Assembly (NCBI RefSeq): GCF_013347965.1
Contig: NZ_CP048810.1
Span: 4,897,501-4,961,500 of the forward strand
Origin: Pseudomonas bijieensis
GTDB lineage: Bacteria; Pseudomonadota; Gammaproteobacteria; Pseudomonadales; Pseudomonadaceae
Length of the DNA stretch: 64,000 nucleotides
Direction of reading: 5' to 3'
Shown here: piece by piece, positions 29,178 to 40,600 of the stretch
Layout of the letters: each line of letters starts with the position of its first letter
Numbering within the stretch: the stretch's first letter is position 1
Program-made: the position numbers and the translations under genes
The notes under the pieces: generated by a model
The model's input: only the letters and a program-made list of their open reading frames with translations
Told to the model about the DNA's origin: nothing
Databases searched by the model: none

Positions 29178-30281
29178 ATGACACCAGTCAATCGCAACAA
29201 ACAAGTCGTGGCCTATTCGGTCAATCCACAAGCGCCGCGCCATGAGGTCGAGACCAATCGTGCACTGGCCCAGTGGCTGGCACAGATCCTGGGGTGGGAG
29301 TATGGCGACAGTCATGACCCCGATGGCGGTCATGATCCATACCTATTGCCCACGCAAACCCTGATCGGGCCCGAGGCCTTGATGCGCCTGGCGGTCAAGG
29401 GGCCGGAGGATGTGTGGGGTGGATATGTCGAGCACGATTTTATCTGCACCAAGGCGATTACCCATGGTCTGTTGAATAAGGACGCCGTGGCACCCAAAGG
29501 CTGGTCGCCTCTGTTTGCCAAGCTCACCCGAGGCGCGGTGCTCGATGGCGTGACGGTTTTTTCGCTCAAGGATGCGCGCCCGGCCGCTGAGCACTTGCTG
29601 TACACCGGGCCCATCCGCCTCAAGCCTATCCATGCTTGTGCCGGACGTGGCCAACGGCTGATCAAGAGCCTGGCCCAGTTCGATGAAATAGCCGCCGCGC
29701 CGGACGCCCAGGCGCTGTTTCGCGAAGGGGTGGTGCTGGAACAGCACCTCAACGAGGTCAAGACCCAGAGCGTCGGCCAGAGCTTCATCAACGGCAAGGT
29801 CCTGAGCTATTGCGGCGTGCAGCACCTGACCCACGACAGCGAAGGGTTGGAGGTGTACGGCGGGTCGGATTTGCTAGTGGTGCAGGGCGGCTATATCGAG
29901 TTGCTCAGGCTCGAACTGCCCGACGATGTGCGCGAGGCGGTGCGCCTGGCGCAAGTGTTCGATGACGCCGCCAACCAGGCCTATCCGAGTTTTTTTGCGT
30001 CGCGGCGCAATTACGACATCGCCCAGGGCCTGGATGCTGCCGGCCAGCCTCGTGGCGGTGTGTTGGAGCAGTCGTGGCGCATGGGCGGCGCCAGCAGCGC
30101 CGAACTGGCGGCGTTGCAGGTGTTCGTCGAAACGCCTGAAACCAGCGCGGTGCGAGTGTCCTCGGTGGAAACCTATCTCGACCAAGCGCTGCCGACCGGC
30201 GCCAGGGAGGTCTATCGCGGCGCGGCACACAACAGCGACTTCCTTCTCAAATATGTAACGGTTCAATCCTATGACGGCTAG
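29178..30281 (+). CDS. DUF3182-family protein, ATP-grasp-like
   Basis: A 367-residue cytoplasmic protein beginning MTPVNRNKQVVAYSVNPQAP. It resembles the DUF3182 family. The middle has an ATP-grasp-like pattern: PIRLKPIHACAGRGQRLI (glycine-rich loop), VVLEQHLNEVKTQSVGQSFI, and YGGSDLLVVQGGY. ATP-grasp enzymes ligate a carboxylate to an amine or thiol; no substrate can be assigned. It overlaps the next gene by 11 bases, so the two proteins are probably made together. Confidence 0.72.
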   Translation: MTPVNRNKQVVAYSVNPQAPRHEVETNRALAQWLAQILGWEYGDSHDPDGGHDPYLLPTQTLIGPEALMRLAVKGPEDVWGGYVEHDFICTKAITHGLLNKDAVAPKGWSPLFAKLTRGAVLDGVTVFSLKDARPAAEHLLYTGPIRLKPIHACAGRGQRLIKSLAQFDEIAAAPDAQALFREGVVLEQHLNEVKTQSVGQSFINGKVLSYCGVQHLTHDSEGLEVYGGSDLLVVQGGYIELLRLELPDDVREAVRLAQVFDDAANQAYPSFFASRRNYDIAQGLDAAGQPRGGVLEQSWRMGGASSAELAALQVFVETPETSAVRVSSVETYLDQALPTGAREVYRGAAHNSDFLLKYVTVQSYDG

Positions 30282-31029
30282 AAGTGAAACCATTCAGATC
30301 GAGATCGACGATGAACGCATGAACGGGACGTTCCTGAGCCCCAAGTCGAAAGTCCCTGGCGTGTTATTCGTGCACGGTTGGGGTGGCAGCCAGGAGCGGG
30401 ACCTGGAACGGGCCAAAGGCATCGCCGGCCTCGGTTGCGTGTGCCTGACCTTCGACCTGCGCGGGCACACCGGCGGGGCGGGGATCCCATTGTCACGGGT
30501 CACCCGCGAGGACAACCTGCGGGATCTGCTGGCGGCATACGACCGCTTGCTCGCCCACCCAGCCTTGGATACCTCGGCGATTGCCGTGGTGGGCACCAGT
30601 TATGGCGGTTACCTGGCCTCGATCCTGACCTCGCTGCGCCCGGTGCGCTGGCTGGCCCTGCGGGTGCCGGCGCTGTACCGCGACGAGCAATGGCACACGC
30701 CCAAGCGCGACCTGGACAAGAGCGACCTGCTCGATTACCGCAGCACCCTGGTACACGCCAGCACCAATCGTGCCTTGCAGGCGTGTTCGCAGTTCACCGG
30801 CGATGTGTTGCTGGTGGAATCGGAGACCGACGACCATGTGCCCCATGCCACGATCATGAGCTACCGGGCGGCGTGCCAGCAGACCCATTCGCTGACCCAC
30901 CGCATCATCGACGGCGCCGACCATGCGCTGAGCGACCCTGTGTCACAACAGGCCTACACCTCGATCCTGGTGGGCTGGATCACGGAAATGGTGGTGGGAG
31001 AGCGGTTGAGCATTATCCAGGAACGGTAG
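30271..31029 (+). CDS. Alpha/beta hydrolase
   Basis: A 252-residue serine hydrolase of the alpha/beta fold. The oxyanion region GVLFVHGWGGSQERDLERA and nucleophile elbow GTSYGGY are present, with a late acid/histidine pair likely in ESETDDHVPHAT and GADHALSD. No signal peptide, so cytoplasmic. Overlap with the DUF3182 gene suggests a common pathway. Substrate unknown. Confidence 0.85.
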   Translation: MTARSETIQIEIDDERMNGTFLSPKSKVPGVLFVHGWGGSQERDLERAKGIAGLGCVCLTFDLRGHTGGAGIPLSRVTREDNLRDLLAAYDRLLAHPALDTSAIAVVGTSYGGYLASILTSLRPVRWLALRVPALYRDEQWHTPKRDLDKSDLLDYRSTLVHASTNRALQACSQFTGDVLLVESETDDHVPHATIMSYRAACQQTHSLTHRIIDGADHALSDPVSQQAYTSILVGWITEMVVGERLSIIQER

Positions 31030-31053
31030 ATGTGTGGCGTTCAGGCGGGCGTC

Positions 31054-31149
31054 ATCGCGAGCAGGCTCGCTCCCACGTTGGATCAGCGGTGAGCACAAAA
31101 TTGATGATCACCACCTATCCCTTGTGGGAGCGAGCCTGCTCGCGATGGG
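31054..31149. repeat. REPIN C (GTGGGAGCGAGC family)
   Basis: Inverted pair: 31054-31077 and 31123-31149, about 45 bases apart, in the gap between two convergent gene ends. Confidence 0.88.
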
Positions 31150-31167
31150 GCCCGACTAGGCACCCAA

Positions 31168-32169
31168 TCATTTAAGCCCCGGCTTGACCCGCAACGCCTT
31201 GGCCTTCGCCTCGATCACCAGGTACATCACGACTGTGATCAACAACGGCAAGATGAAGTAGATCGCCCGGTAAGCGATCAGCCCCGCCAGCAGACTACCC
31301 CGCGACACCTCGTGCTGCAGCAGCGCGATGAACACTGCCTCCAGTACCCCAAGCCCCGCCGGAATATGGGTGATGACCCCGGCAATGCTGCTGATCAGCA
31401 ATACGCCGAGCACCATTGGATAATCCAGTTTGCTGGGCAGCAAAGTGAAAATCACCGCCGCCATCAACGACCAGTTCAGCGCGCCCAACGCCAGTTGCAG
31501 CACCGCCATGCGCAGGGACGGCAGATTGATTTCCATGCCGCGAACGGTCCAGGCCCGACGCTTGGAAAACCGACAGGCCGCCAGGTAACCGGCACTCGCC
31601 AGCAATAACAGCACGCCGACGCCTTGCAGCGCATCGCTGCTGAGTTTCCAGCCCGGCGGCATTGTCACCAGGCCGCTGCTGAACACCGCCCCGGCCAGGG
31701 TCATATAGCCGAACCAGTTGGTGGCCAGGCTCAGGCCAAGGATCTTGGCGATGTTGCCGGTGCTGACCCCCAGCCGCGAATACAGCCGATAGCGCATGGC
31801 GATGCCGCCGACCCAGGCACTGAGGTTGAGGTTGAACGCGTAACTGATCACCCCCACTGGCAAGATCTGCCGCCAACCCAGTTTCTGGCGGATGTAAGTG
31901 CGACCGATCAGGTCGAAGCAGGCATAAGTGATGAAGCTGGTGATGGTCAGCGCGGCGGCAATGATCAAGGTGCGTACCTTGAAGTCGGCCAGGGTGGCGA
32001 ATACTTCGGACCAATCGATACGTCGGGCCAGGGTGGTGAACAGCACGATCAACAGCAGGAAAAACGCCAGGGTCAGCGGTCTTTTCCAGCGGTTCCAGCG
32101 GGATTTGGGCTTGGCCTGCTCCGGCGCATGGGCATCTCTCGGCGCAGCATGCGCTTCAGAGTGGTTCAT
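31168..32169 (-). CDS. YbhN-family integral membrane protein (LPG synthase-like membrane domain)
   Basis: A 333-residue protein with about eight transmembrane segments, of the YbhN/UPF0104 family that shares a fold with the flippase domain of lysyl-phosphatidylglycerol synthase. Recognisable segments include YAFNLNLSAWVGGIAMRYRL and HIPAGLGVLEAVFIALL. Its start lies 14 bases inside the end of clsB, and E. coli has the same ybhP-clsB-ybhN order. A role in phospholipid handling is inferred from context. Confidence 0.85.
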   Translation of the reverse strand: MNHSEAHAAPRDAHAPEQAKPKSRWNRWKRPLTLAFFLLLIVLFTTLARRIDWSEVFATLADFKVRTLIIAAALTITSFITYACFDLIGRTYIRQKLGWRQILPVGVISYAFNLNLSAWVGGIAMRYRLYSRLGVSTGNIAKILGLSLATNWFGYMTLAGAVFSSGLVTMPPGWKLSSDALQGVGVLLLLASAGYLAACRFSKRRAWTVRGMEINLPSLRMAVLQLALGALNWSLMAAVIFTLLPSKLDYPMVLGVLLISSIAGVITHIPAGLGVLEAVFIALLQHEVSRGSLLAGLIAYRAIYFILPLLITVVMYLVIEAKAKALRVKPGLK

Positions 32170-33454
32170 GGGGTTCGCTCCGGACCGCTGTCGGCGGCGA
32201 AAAAGGTTTCAGACGCGGTTTATGGGCCGGCAGCCAGCCGGCCCAGGCCGGGAAGTGGCGCAAAAAGTGGAACACCATGAAACCGATGGTCATGCGCCAC
32301 AACAGGCCCCGGGGCGCGTGGTTTTCCGGCATGACGGTGCAATGGTTGCGGCTCAGGTAATCGAGGCGCTCGAACAGCTCGCGGTTGAACGCCCGGTCGC
32401 GGATCAGCACATTGGCTTCCAGGTTCAGGGACAGGCTCAGCGGGTCGAGGTTGCTCGACCCCACCGTGCTCCAGTCCTCATCCACCAGGGCGACCTTGCC
32501 GTGCAGCGGTCGCTCGCAATATTCGTAGATCACCACGCCGGCCTTGAGCAGGTAGCTGTAGAGCATGCGCGCGGCGAGCTTGGCGATCATCATGTCCGGC
32601 TGGCCCTGCAGGATCAGCCGCACCTGCACGCCACGCCGCGCCGCGTTGCGGATCTCGCGCAGCAACCGGTAGCCGGGGAAGAAATAGGCATTGGCGATCA
32701 CCACCCGCCGCTGGGCACTGCGCAGCACTTGCAGGTAGACCTCTTCGATATCGGTCTGGTGTTCGTGATTGTCCCGATAGACCAGGCGCACCTGGCCGTC
32801 ATGGTCGCTGAACGCCAGCTCGTTGCGGCGGCTGCGGCGGCGTTGCCACCAGTATTTGGCCCGGGCGGGCCGGCCGCTCTGCAACAGCGCGAAGTGATGG
32901 ATGTCCACCACCGCCGGGCCTTTGACCTCCACGGAATAGTCCTGCTTGGCCTCGGGACCGAAATCGCCCAGGTGGTCGGCGGAAAAATTGATCCCGCCGA
33001 TAAACGCAATCACCCCGTCCACCACCACGATCTTGCGGTGCAGGCGACGGAACCAGTTGGTGCGGATCCCCAAGTAGCGGGGCGCCGGGTCGAACATCTG
33101 CAAGCGCACCCCGGCATCGCTCAACGAGGCGAGGAATTCGGTGGTCAGCTCACCGCAGCCGAAGCCATCGAGGCTGACGGTGATGCGCACGCCACGCTGG
33201 GCGGCCTCCACCAGCAGGTCCCGCAGTTCGCAGCCGACCTTGTCCTCGAACAGAATGAAGGTCTCCAGAAGGATTTCTGTCTCGGCCCGGCGAATGGCTT
33301 CGAAAACCCTGGGGAAATATTCCTCGCCGTTTTCCAGCAGCTTGACGCGATTGTTGCCGTGCCAGCCGTATTCGATATCGGCCAGTGCCGGGTTGCGCTC
33401 GGTGGGCGGAACTTCAATTTGCTCCACCGTCGCCTTGTTCACCGTCGCGCTCAT
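32156..33454 (-). CDS. clsB: Cardiolipin synthase B (PLD superfamily)
   Basis: A 432-residue phospholipase D family enzyme. Both HKD motifs are visible: [20 protein letters not shown] and [20 protein letters not shown]. ClsB makes cardiolipin at the inner membrane (in E. coli from phosphatidylglycerol, and phosphatidylglycerol from phosphatidylethanolamine with an alcohol). ATG overlaps the stop of the ybhP-like gene by 4 bases, so the three genes form a coupled unit. Confidence 0.9.
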   Translation of the reverse strand: MSATVNKATVEQIEVPPTERNPALADIEYGWHGNNRVKLLENGEEYFPRVFEAIRRAETEILLETFILFEDKVGCELRDLLVEAAQRGVRITVSLDGFGCGELTTEFLASLSDAGVRLQMFDPAPRYLGIRTNWFRRLHRKIVVVDGVIAFIGGINFSADHLGDFGPEAKQDYSVEVKGPAVVDIHHFALLQSGRPARAKYWWQRRRSRRNELAFSDHDGQVRLVYRDNHEHQTDIEEVYLQVLRSAQRRVVIANAYFFPGYRLLREIRNAARRGVQVRLILQGQPDMMIAKLAARMLYSYLLKAGVVIYEYCERPLHGKVALVDEDWSTVGSSNLDPLSLSLNLEANVLIRDRAFNRELFERLDYLSRNHCTVMPENHAPRGLLWRMTIGFMVFHFLRHFPAWAGWLPAHKPRLKPFSPPTAVRSEPHEPL

Positions 33455-34263
33455 AATTCGATCTCCACCGACAGCGGTGCATGGTCGGAGAGGTGCGACC
33501 AGGGTCGTACGCTCAACACCTTGGGATGATGGGCCTTGAGGTTACGCACGTAGATGCGGTCCAGGCGCAGGATGGGCAGGCGGGCCGGAAAGCTGCGGGC
33601 TGGCTTGCCCAACCGCTCGGCGAACACTTCGCGCAGGCCGCAGGGCTTGAGCAGCTCGCTGGCCTTGCCGCGCCAGTCGTTGAAGTCCCCGGCGACGATC
33701 ACGGGAGCCTCGGGCGGCAGCTCGCTCAAGCGCTGGCAAAGCAGTTGCAATTGCTCGACCCGATGCCCTTCGCGCAGCCCCAGGTGGACGCAAATGGCGT
33801 GGACTTGCGGGCCGTCGGCGCCCGGCAGGCGCAGCACGCTGTGGAGCATGCCGCGGCTTTCGTGGCCGCTGATGGACACGTCGATATTGTCGTGGCGGAT
33901 GATCTGGAATTTCGACAACAGCGCATTGCCGTGGTCGCCCGCCGGATAGACCGCGTTGCGCCCATAGGCGAACTGCGGCCAGAGACTGTCGGCGAGGAAC
34001 TCGTACTGCGGCATGCTCGGCCAGTTGCTGTAGCGCTGGGGGTGATGTTCGTGGGTGCCATGCACTTCCTGCAAAAACACCACGTCGGCGGACACGCTGC
34101 GCACCGCCTCGCGCAGTTCCGGCAGGATGAAGCGGCGATTCAGGGCGGTGAAGCCCTTGTGGGTATTGACCGTCAGGACGGTAAAACGGCTGACCCGGTC
34201 AAGGTCCTGGCCCAAGTGCTGGATCGGGTCGCGGCTCGCTTCGGTGGATTCCGGAATGCTCAT
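33451..34263 (-). CDS. Endonuclease/exonuclease/phosphatase family protein (YbhP-like)
   Basis: A 270-residue protein from the ATG at 34263 ([18 protein letters not shown]). The frame is open a further 2.3 kb upstream, but that sequence is antisense of other genes. EEP-fold motifs: [29 protein letters not shown] and [10 protein letters not shown]...SDHAPL. The active site is metal dependent; members cleave phosphoesters of nucleic acids or lipids. Its ATG overlaps the stop of the DUF72 reading frame. Confidence 0.86.
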   Translation of the reverse strand: MSIPESTEASRDPIQHLGQDLDRVSRFTVLTVNTHKGFTALNRRFILPELREAVRSVSADVVFLQEVHGTHEHHPQRYSNWPSMPQYEFLADSLWPQFAYGRNAVYPAGDHGNALLSKFQIIRHDNIDVSISGHESRGMLHSVLRLPGADGPQVHAICVHLGLREGHRVEQLQLLCQRLSELPPEAPVIVAGDFNDWRGKASELLKPCGLREVFAERLGKPARSFPARLPILRLDRIYVRNLKAHHPKVLSVRPWSHLSDHAPLSVEIEL

Positions 34264-35187
34264 GGCAATACTCCCTCGGCCGGGCGCACGCCGGGCGCGG
34301 TAGCGAGGTCTTTGTCCAGGTCGAAGTGCTCCAGCAAGTGCCGTGCGTCGTAGGGCGCGCGGACTTTGATGTCGTTGTCGAAATAGCAGAACACTTCCCG
34401 GTGCTTGCGTGCCCGGGGTTTCTTGTTTGGGTCGATCAAGTGGGCGTCGGCAGGTTGTTTGCCATGACTCCAGGCCGCGATCCGCTCGCCCCAGCGTTTC
34501 AACGCTGCGTCGGTGTAGCCACTGGCGTACAGTTCCTCGGCACCGTGCAGGCGCAGGTAGACGAAATCGCTGGTGACGTCTTCGCGATAGGGCCACTTGC
34601 CGGCGGTGTCGGCGATCACCAGGGCCACGTCGTAGCGCTTGAGCAACGTGACGAAGTGCCGGTCGATGAAGCTCTCGTGGCGGATTTCCACGGCGTGGCG
34701 CAGCGGGCGCTTTTTGTCCGTCGTGGTGCTGGCGTGGCCGTCCAGGCGTGGTTCGTGCTCGCGGGCCAGGGCGGCGGCGCTTTCGGTGTCGTGGGGCAGT
34801 TGCTTGAGGAAGTCTTCGAACAGCTCGGGGTCGAATTTGAAGCTGGGGGGAAACTGCCAGAGAATCGCGCCGAGTTTTTCCTTGAGCTCCAACACGCCGG
34901 AGGCGAAGAAATTGGCCAACGGCTTGTGGATATCTCGCAGGCGCTTGATGTGGGTAATGAACCGCGGGGCCTTGACGCTGAACACGAAGCCGGGCGGCGT
35001 TTCGGCGTACCACTGGGCATACCGTTCGGGACGTTGCAGGGCGTAGAACGATCCATTGATTTCGATGCTGTTGACCGCGCGCGAGGCGAATTGCAATTCC
35101 CGTTTCTGGGTCAGCCCCTTTGGGGTAGAAGTCCCCCCGCCAAGGCGTGTAGCGCCAGCCGGAAATACCAATGTGGATCGCCGTCAT
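34260..35187 (-). pseudogene. DUF72 family gene with a one-base frameshift near its 5' end
   Basis: The normal start is the ATG at 35187, product [20 protein letters not shown], the usual DUF72 N-terminus. After YPKG the frame runs out of register. The rest of the family ([20 protein letters not shown] and onward, 280 residues) is read in another frame down to 34260. The break is in AAAGGGGCTG (plus-strand CCCC, 35117-35120); deleting one G restores a continuous DUF72 protein. Either a recent mutation or an error in the sequence. The product is a TIM-barrel-like protein of unknown function. The stop overlaps the ybhP-like ATG. Confidence 0.8.
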
Positions 35188-35286
35188 GTATCCCTCCCGT
35201 GCCAATGACCTCGTGCAGCCTGTGTCTTTTGATGACCGCCGCGCGCGCTGGAAAGTTTCGATGGAGTGCCCGGCGGCAGTGAACTT

Positions 35287-35380
35287 GTGGCGAGGGAGCT
35301 TGCTCCCGCTGGGGCGCGCAGCGGCCCTGTGTTTTGGGGCTGCTGCGCAGCCCAGCGGGAGCAAGCTCCCTCGCCACAGG
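35287..35380. repeat. REPIN D (GTGGCGAGGGAGCTTG family)
   Basis: Inverted pair GTGGCGAGGGAGCTTGCTCC (35287 onward) and its complement ending 35380, joined by a GC-rich hairpin-forming middle, between the divergent DUF72 and MscS genes. Confidence 0.88.
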
Positions 35381-35462
35381 TGTTGTATTGACCCTTCGAG
35401 CGAACTTGCCGGCCGGTTATTGATCAGTTCCTTACCGATCCCGTGTGAAGGAGCCTCGCGTT

Positions 35463-37554
35463 TTGTCTCGATTGAGCACTGTATTGCTGCTGTTCTTGCT
35501 GGCGATGAGCGGCACCAGCGCCTACGGGACCGCCGCTGTCCCCGGCACCTCCAAGCCCGACGAACCGCCCGCCGAGCCCGCGCCGCTGGTACAGGGCGGT
35601 TTGCTGGGGGGCGATCAGTTCGAGCATCGATGACGTCCAGGACAAGCTCGACCTCAACCAGAGCCTGGTGGACGCCTGGCGTTTGCGGGCGGATCGGGCG
35701 GCGGATGAGATGGACCGGCTGGTAGACCAGACGTCCCGTTCCTCCTGGCGCGTGGCGGGGGATTTCCTGTTGTTGTCGGGCGTCTGGATCGGCGCTTTTG
35801 CGTTGATCTGGTCGGGGGCGCGGCTGTTGTTGCGACACCTGGGGCGGCGCCGCTGGCTGCGTACCCGCCAGCGCCTGCGTGACTTGCTCGGTTATCTGCT
35901 GCCATACACCGCTGCGGCGGTGATCTGCCTGCCGCTGACCCTGTACGTCAGCCACTTCCTGCAGGTTTCGGTTGGCCGGGCCCTGGCGCTGTGCTTCGCC
36001 TACGCCACCAGCAGCGGCATTTTCTCCACGTCGGTATTTCTTTGCGTAATCGTGATGTTCAATGCCGGGCACAAACGTCGGGCGGTGGCGATGATCCGCC
36101 GTTTCTGTCCCCGGCCGTTGTTCATGATCGGCTTTCTCGCCGCCCTCAGCGATGCCCTGACCAGCCCGCAGATCGCCCGGCAACTGGGTGGCAACATCAC
36201 CAGCAGCATCGCGGTATTCACGGGTTTGTTCGCCTCGGTGATCTTTGGCTGGCTGGTGATTCGCATGCGCAGGCCCGTGGCGCACCTGATCCGCAACCGC
36301 CCGCTGGCCCAGCGCTTGAAGCAGCCAGCCTTGCAGGAGTCGCTGCGGATTTTCTCCGGGCTCTGGTATTGGCCGATCCTGTTGATGGTACTGGTGTCGG
36401 CGGTGAGCCTGATCGGTGTTGGCGAGGACAACCAGAAAGCCCTGCGTTGTGCCTTGTTCACCACCATCCTGCTGATCGCGACGGTGTTTCTCAGCACCGT
36501 GTTCCAACATGTCTTCAAATCGCCCAAGGCCGAAGCCATCCAGCGCAACAGCGCCTACAAGGGGCGTCTGCTGAGCCTGCTGCATGCCTTGCTGAGGATC
36601 GTCATGGCGGTGGCGTTCATCGAGATTCTCGGGCGGATCTGGGGTATTTCCCTGTTCGAGTTCGCCTCACGCAATGCCGTGGGTCGGGCGATCAGCGATT
36701 CCTTGAGCCGCATCGGGCTGATCTTCCTGATGACCTGGCTCACCTGGGTGGTGCTCGACACGGCGATCCAGGAAGCCTTGAAACCGCCGCTGAACAAGCG
36801 CGGGGCCCGCCAGCCCAGCACCCGGGTCAAGACCATCCTGCCGCTGTTGCGCAACGCGGCAAAAATCATCCTGGTAGTGATTTGCGCAATCACCACCATG
36901 GCCAACCTGGGCATCAACGTCGCGCCGTTGCTGGCCGGTGCCGGAGTGGTGGGGCTGGCGATCGGTTTCGGTTCGCAGCAACTGGTGCAGGACGTGATCA
37001 CCGGGCTGTTCATCATCATCGAAGACACGCTGTCCATCGGCGACTGGGTGGTGCTCAGCTCCGGTCACGCCGGCACGGTCGAAGGCCTGACCATCCGCAC
37101 TTTGCGCCTGCGCGACGGCAAGGGCTTCGTGCATTCGGTGCCGTTCGGCCAGATCAAGGCCGTGACCAACCAATCGCGGCAATTTGCCTTTGCGTTTTTC
37201 TCCGTGCAATTCACTTACGACACCGATGTCGACCAGGCCATCGAGCTGATCCGCGAAGCCGGGCGCGCGATCTCCGAAGACCCGTTCCTCAAGTTCAACC
37301 TGCAAGGGCCGCTGGATGTGTTCGGCGTGGACAAGATGGACCTCAATGGCGTGGTGCTCACGGCGCAGTTCCGCACCGTGTCCGGTGGGCAATATGCGGT
37401 GAGCCGGGCGTTCAACCAACACCTGAAGAAGCTTGTGGATAACCACCCGGCGGTGCATTTCGCGCAGACTTATCCACAGCAGGTGGTGATGCCGAAGCGG
37501 TTTGTCGAGGAGTTGCAAGAAGAGCGAGATGAGGTGCCCAATCAACCTCAGTAG
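35463..37554 (+). pseudogene. MscS-family mechanosensitive channel gene with a one-base frameshift
   Basis: The likely start is a TTG at 35463 with AAGGAG 9 bases ahead, giving a signal peptide ([19 protein letters not shown]). In a run of six G (35606-35611) the frame shifts. Removing one G joins the N-terminus to a continuous 696-residue protein. The downstream frame has several transmembrane segments and a C-terminal MscS core (NLGINVAPLLAGAGVVGLAI, GFGSQQLVQDVITGLF, SIGDWVVLSS). The channel would release solutes on osmotic downshock. Alternatively translation could start inside (GTG 35668), giving a protein without signal peptide, which I think less likely. Confidence 0.78.
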
Positions 37555-37579
37555 TTGGGAAGGTTTTGTGGCGGGCTGC

Positions 37580-37686
37580 TGGCCTCATCGCGAGCAGGCT
37601 CGCTCCCACAATGGATCTTTAGTGGATTCGGAATTTGCGTTCACCACAAATCGACTGTGGGAGCGAGCCTGCTCGCGATGAGGCCA
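37580..37686. repeat. REPIN E (GTGGGAGCGAGC family)
   Basis: Inverted pair with long flanking complement (TGGCCTCATCGCGAGCAGGC at 37580 onward; GCTCGCGATGAGGCCA ending at 37686), between the convergent ends of the MscS and Lhr genes. Confidence 0.9.
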
Positions 37687-37697
37687 GTGCAACCACC

Positions 37698-40600
37698 TCA
37701 ACCTTTCTGAATGAGCTTGTTCCTCAGCTCAGCCATCCCCTGCCCATCCAACTCCACCCAAAGATGCTGCTTGCCAGCAATCTGCGCCGCCACCGGCAAG
37801 CCATCGCGATACACCAACCGATTACTCGCCAGTGCCGGCACTTTCGCCCCCGGCAACAGGGTGCCGGCCAGGTTCAGCGGGTCGACGCCACACACCACCA
37901 CCAGGCTGCCATCGGCGGGACGGCGGCGGGTTTCGCGCAGCAGCGGGATGGCCTCGGGCAGGGCGAATTGTTCGCCCGCCAGGCCACTGACGAACCTGCC
38001 GCCACGAATCTCGCCCCGCGCCTCCAGGCGATGAAAGGTGCGCAGCAGCTCACGCCAGCTCGGCAACCAATCGGCCTCCCGCTCCAGCAGGCGCCAGAAC
38101 ACCACGCCATAACGGCGCAGCAAGGTCATGGCGATGTGTTCCAGGGTCTCTGGCGCTATAGGGGTTGCCTGGGGTTGCGGCGAACTGCGACGCAACAGGG
38201 CCCAGCGCCCGGCGTCGTCCATGCCACCGACAAACGCGCCGCGCCCGCGCCGGCTGCTACGGGCCTGGCGTTTGCTGGCCGGGGTGATCAGCGCGCGCAA
38301 GCCGGCAAAGCTGTCGGCATTCACCAGCCCGGCGCCCACCAGTTCCTGCAAGGCGATTTCCAGTTCGCTGCGCAGCAGGTGGGCTTCGTGGGCCAGTTCA
38401 TCAAAAAACAGCGCGCCGTGTTCGCTGAGGGCCTGATGGACTTTTTGGGTCTTGGGCGAAAGCTCATCGAGGGCTGTTTGCCCGGCCAGGCTGCTCCACA
38501 ACGCCACCTGATTGCGCGGCAGCAATACCACCGGCGTACTGCGCAGGGCGCTGGCGGAAGGTTTCTGGCGCGCGCTCAGGCGCATCCATACCCATTTGCC
38601 ACTGCGGCAAAGTTCATCGAGCCAACCGGGCGAATAGTCCTTGATTCGCGCTGGCAGCAGGTCACTGTCCCAGGCTGACGCGGCGCCAGGGTAGCCTTCG
38701 AATTGACTCAGGATCGATGGCAGCACGGCATTTCCGCGGCCTTGGGTCGACGGCGACAAATGCTGCCAGTCGAACAGAAAACGCATGAAATCCTGCAACA
38801 TCACCGGTTCGATTTCCCGGCGCAGACGTTTGACCGTATAGCGATGGATGCGCGCCAGCAAATGCCGCTCGCACCACTCCTCCTGCCCGGTGCCCGGCGT
38901 GAACCGGCCGCGCAGCACGTAGCCTTGCTGTTCCAGTTGTGCCAGGGCCTGGGTGACCTGCGGGGTGGACAACCCCAGTGGGTAGGCGATGGCCTTCAAC
39001 GGCAGCGGACCAAAGGCACTGAGCCGGGCGCGAAGCATTTCCACCACGGCTGCGTCGCTGTCCCAGGCTTCATCGAAACCGGCCAGGGGCGTCAGTGGCG
39101 GTTGCCATTGGACCTGTGGATAAACCGCTTGCAGACACGTCAGCCGTTCCAGCGCCACCCACAGCCCGCGTTCGGCGCTGATCTGCACGTGGCTGGCGCG
39201 ACCGCGTTCGGCCAGGGTCTGCAACCAGGCCAGCCACGGCGGCTGGGCGCTGGCTTCGCTGTCGGCGATACAGGCCAGGCTCATCAGCGCTTCGTGCATT
39301 TCATCGAGATTGGCCGGCGTCGGCCAGGCTTCTTCGCGGACTGACTGGATGGCCTCGGCGTCCAGGGCGCCAAGGTCGTCGGTGGACTGTGGATCGCTCC
39401 AGCGCCGGTTGATCACCGCCTGGGTTCGCCGTTCTTCCAACGGCGCGTCGTCGAGGAAGGTGTAGGGCCGGGCACTGAGGATTTCTGCCGCCAGGGGCGA
39501 GGGCGCCGGCAGGTCGCGACTGACCAGGCGAATCTCGCCCGCTTCCATGCGCCGCAACAGCGTCAGCCAGCCTTCGCTGTCCATGGCTTCGTGCAGGCAA
39601 TCGTCGAGGGTCTGCTCCACCAGCGGGTGGTCGGGGATCTCGCGCTCGCCGGCCAGGTTCTCCAGGCAGGCGATCTGGTCCGGGAACACGCTGGCGATCA
39701 GGTCTTCGCTTTTCATCCGCTGGATCTGCGGGGCGACTTTGCGCCCGCCGCTGTAGCGCGGCAAGGCCAGGGCCACGCCGGCATTCCAGCGCCAGCGCAC
39801 GCCGAACAACGGCGCATCCAGCACCGCCTGGACCAGGATCTGCTCGGCGCTGTGGCTGTTGAGGTAGCGCCAGACTTCGTCCAGCTCGAAGCTGTGGCTG
39901 GTGGACAGCGAGAGCACGATGGCGTCTTCACTGGCGGCAGCCTGCAATTCGAAATTGAAGGTGCGGCAGAAGCGCTTGCGCAAGGCCAGGCCCCAGGCGC
40001 GGTTGATACGGCTGCCGAACGGTGTGTGGATGATCAGTTGCGTGCCGCCGGACTCGTCGAAAAACCGCTCCATCAGCAACGTGTCCTGGGACGGCAGGGC
40101 GCCGAAGGCCCGGCGCGCCGGGGCCAGGTAATCCACCAGTTGCTCGGCGCTGGCCAGGTTCAGTTGCAAGGTGCCGGTGAGCCAGTCGAGGGCTGGTTGC
40201 AGATCGCCTGGCGTGGCGCCGAGCAGTTGATCGAGCTGGGCTTGCAGGCGGGCCACGGCCTGGGACAGTTCGGCGCTGCGCCCCGGGGCTTCGCCGAGCC
40301 AGAACGGGATGGTCGGCGGTTGGCCCTGGGCGTCCTCGACCCGCACGCGACCGGTCTCGACGCGAATGATGCGGTACGACGTATTGCCCAACTGGAACAC
40401 ATCGCCAGCGATGCTTTCCACGGCGAAATCTTCGTTGACGCTGCCGATGTTCAGCCCTTGGGGTTCGAGCAGTACGCTGTAGTCGGCGTTGTCCGGGATG
40501 GTGCCGCCGCTGGTCACTGCGGTGAGCTTGCTGCCCCGGCGCCCGCGCAAGGTGCGGCTGACGGCATCGCGGTGCAGGTAGGCGCTGCGCACGCCCTGGC

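Noticed and set aside
34264..36585. Long minus-strand frame upstream of the ybhP-like gene (a 1044-residue open frame in all)
   Set aside because: Only the last 270 residues match the EEP family; the rest is antisense of the MscS gene or out of frame in the DUF72 gene.
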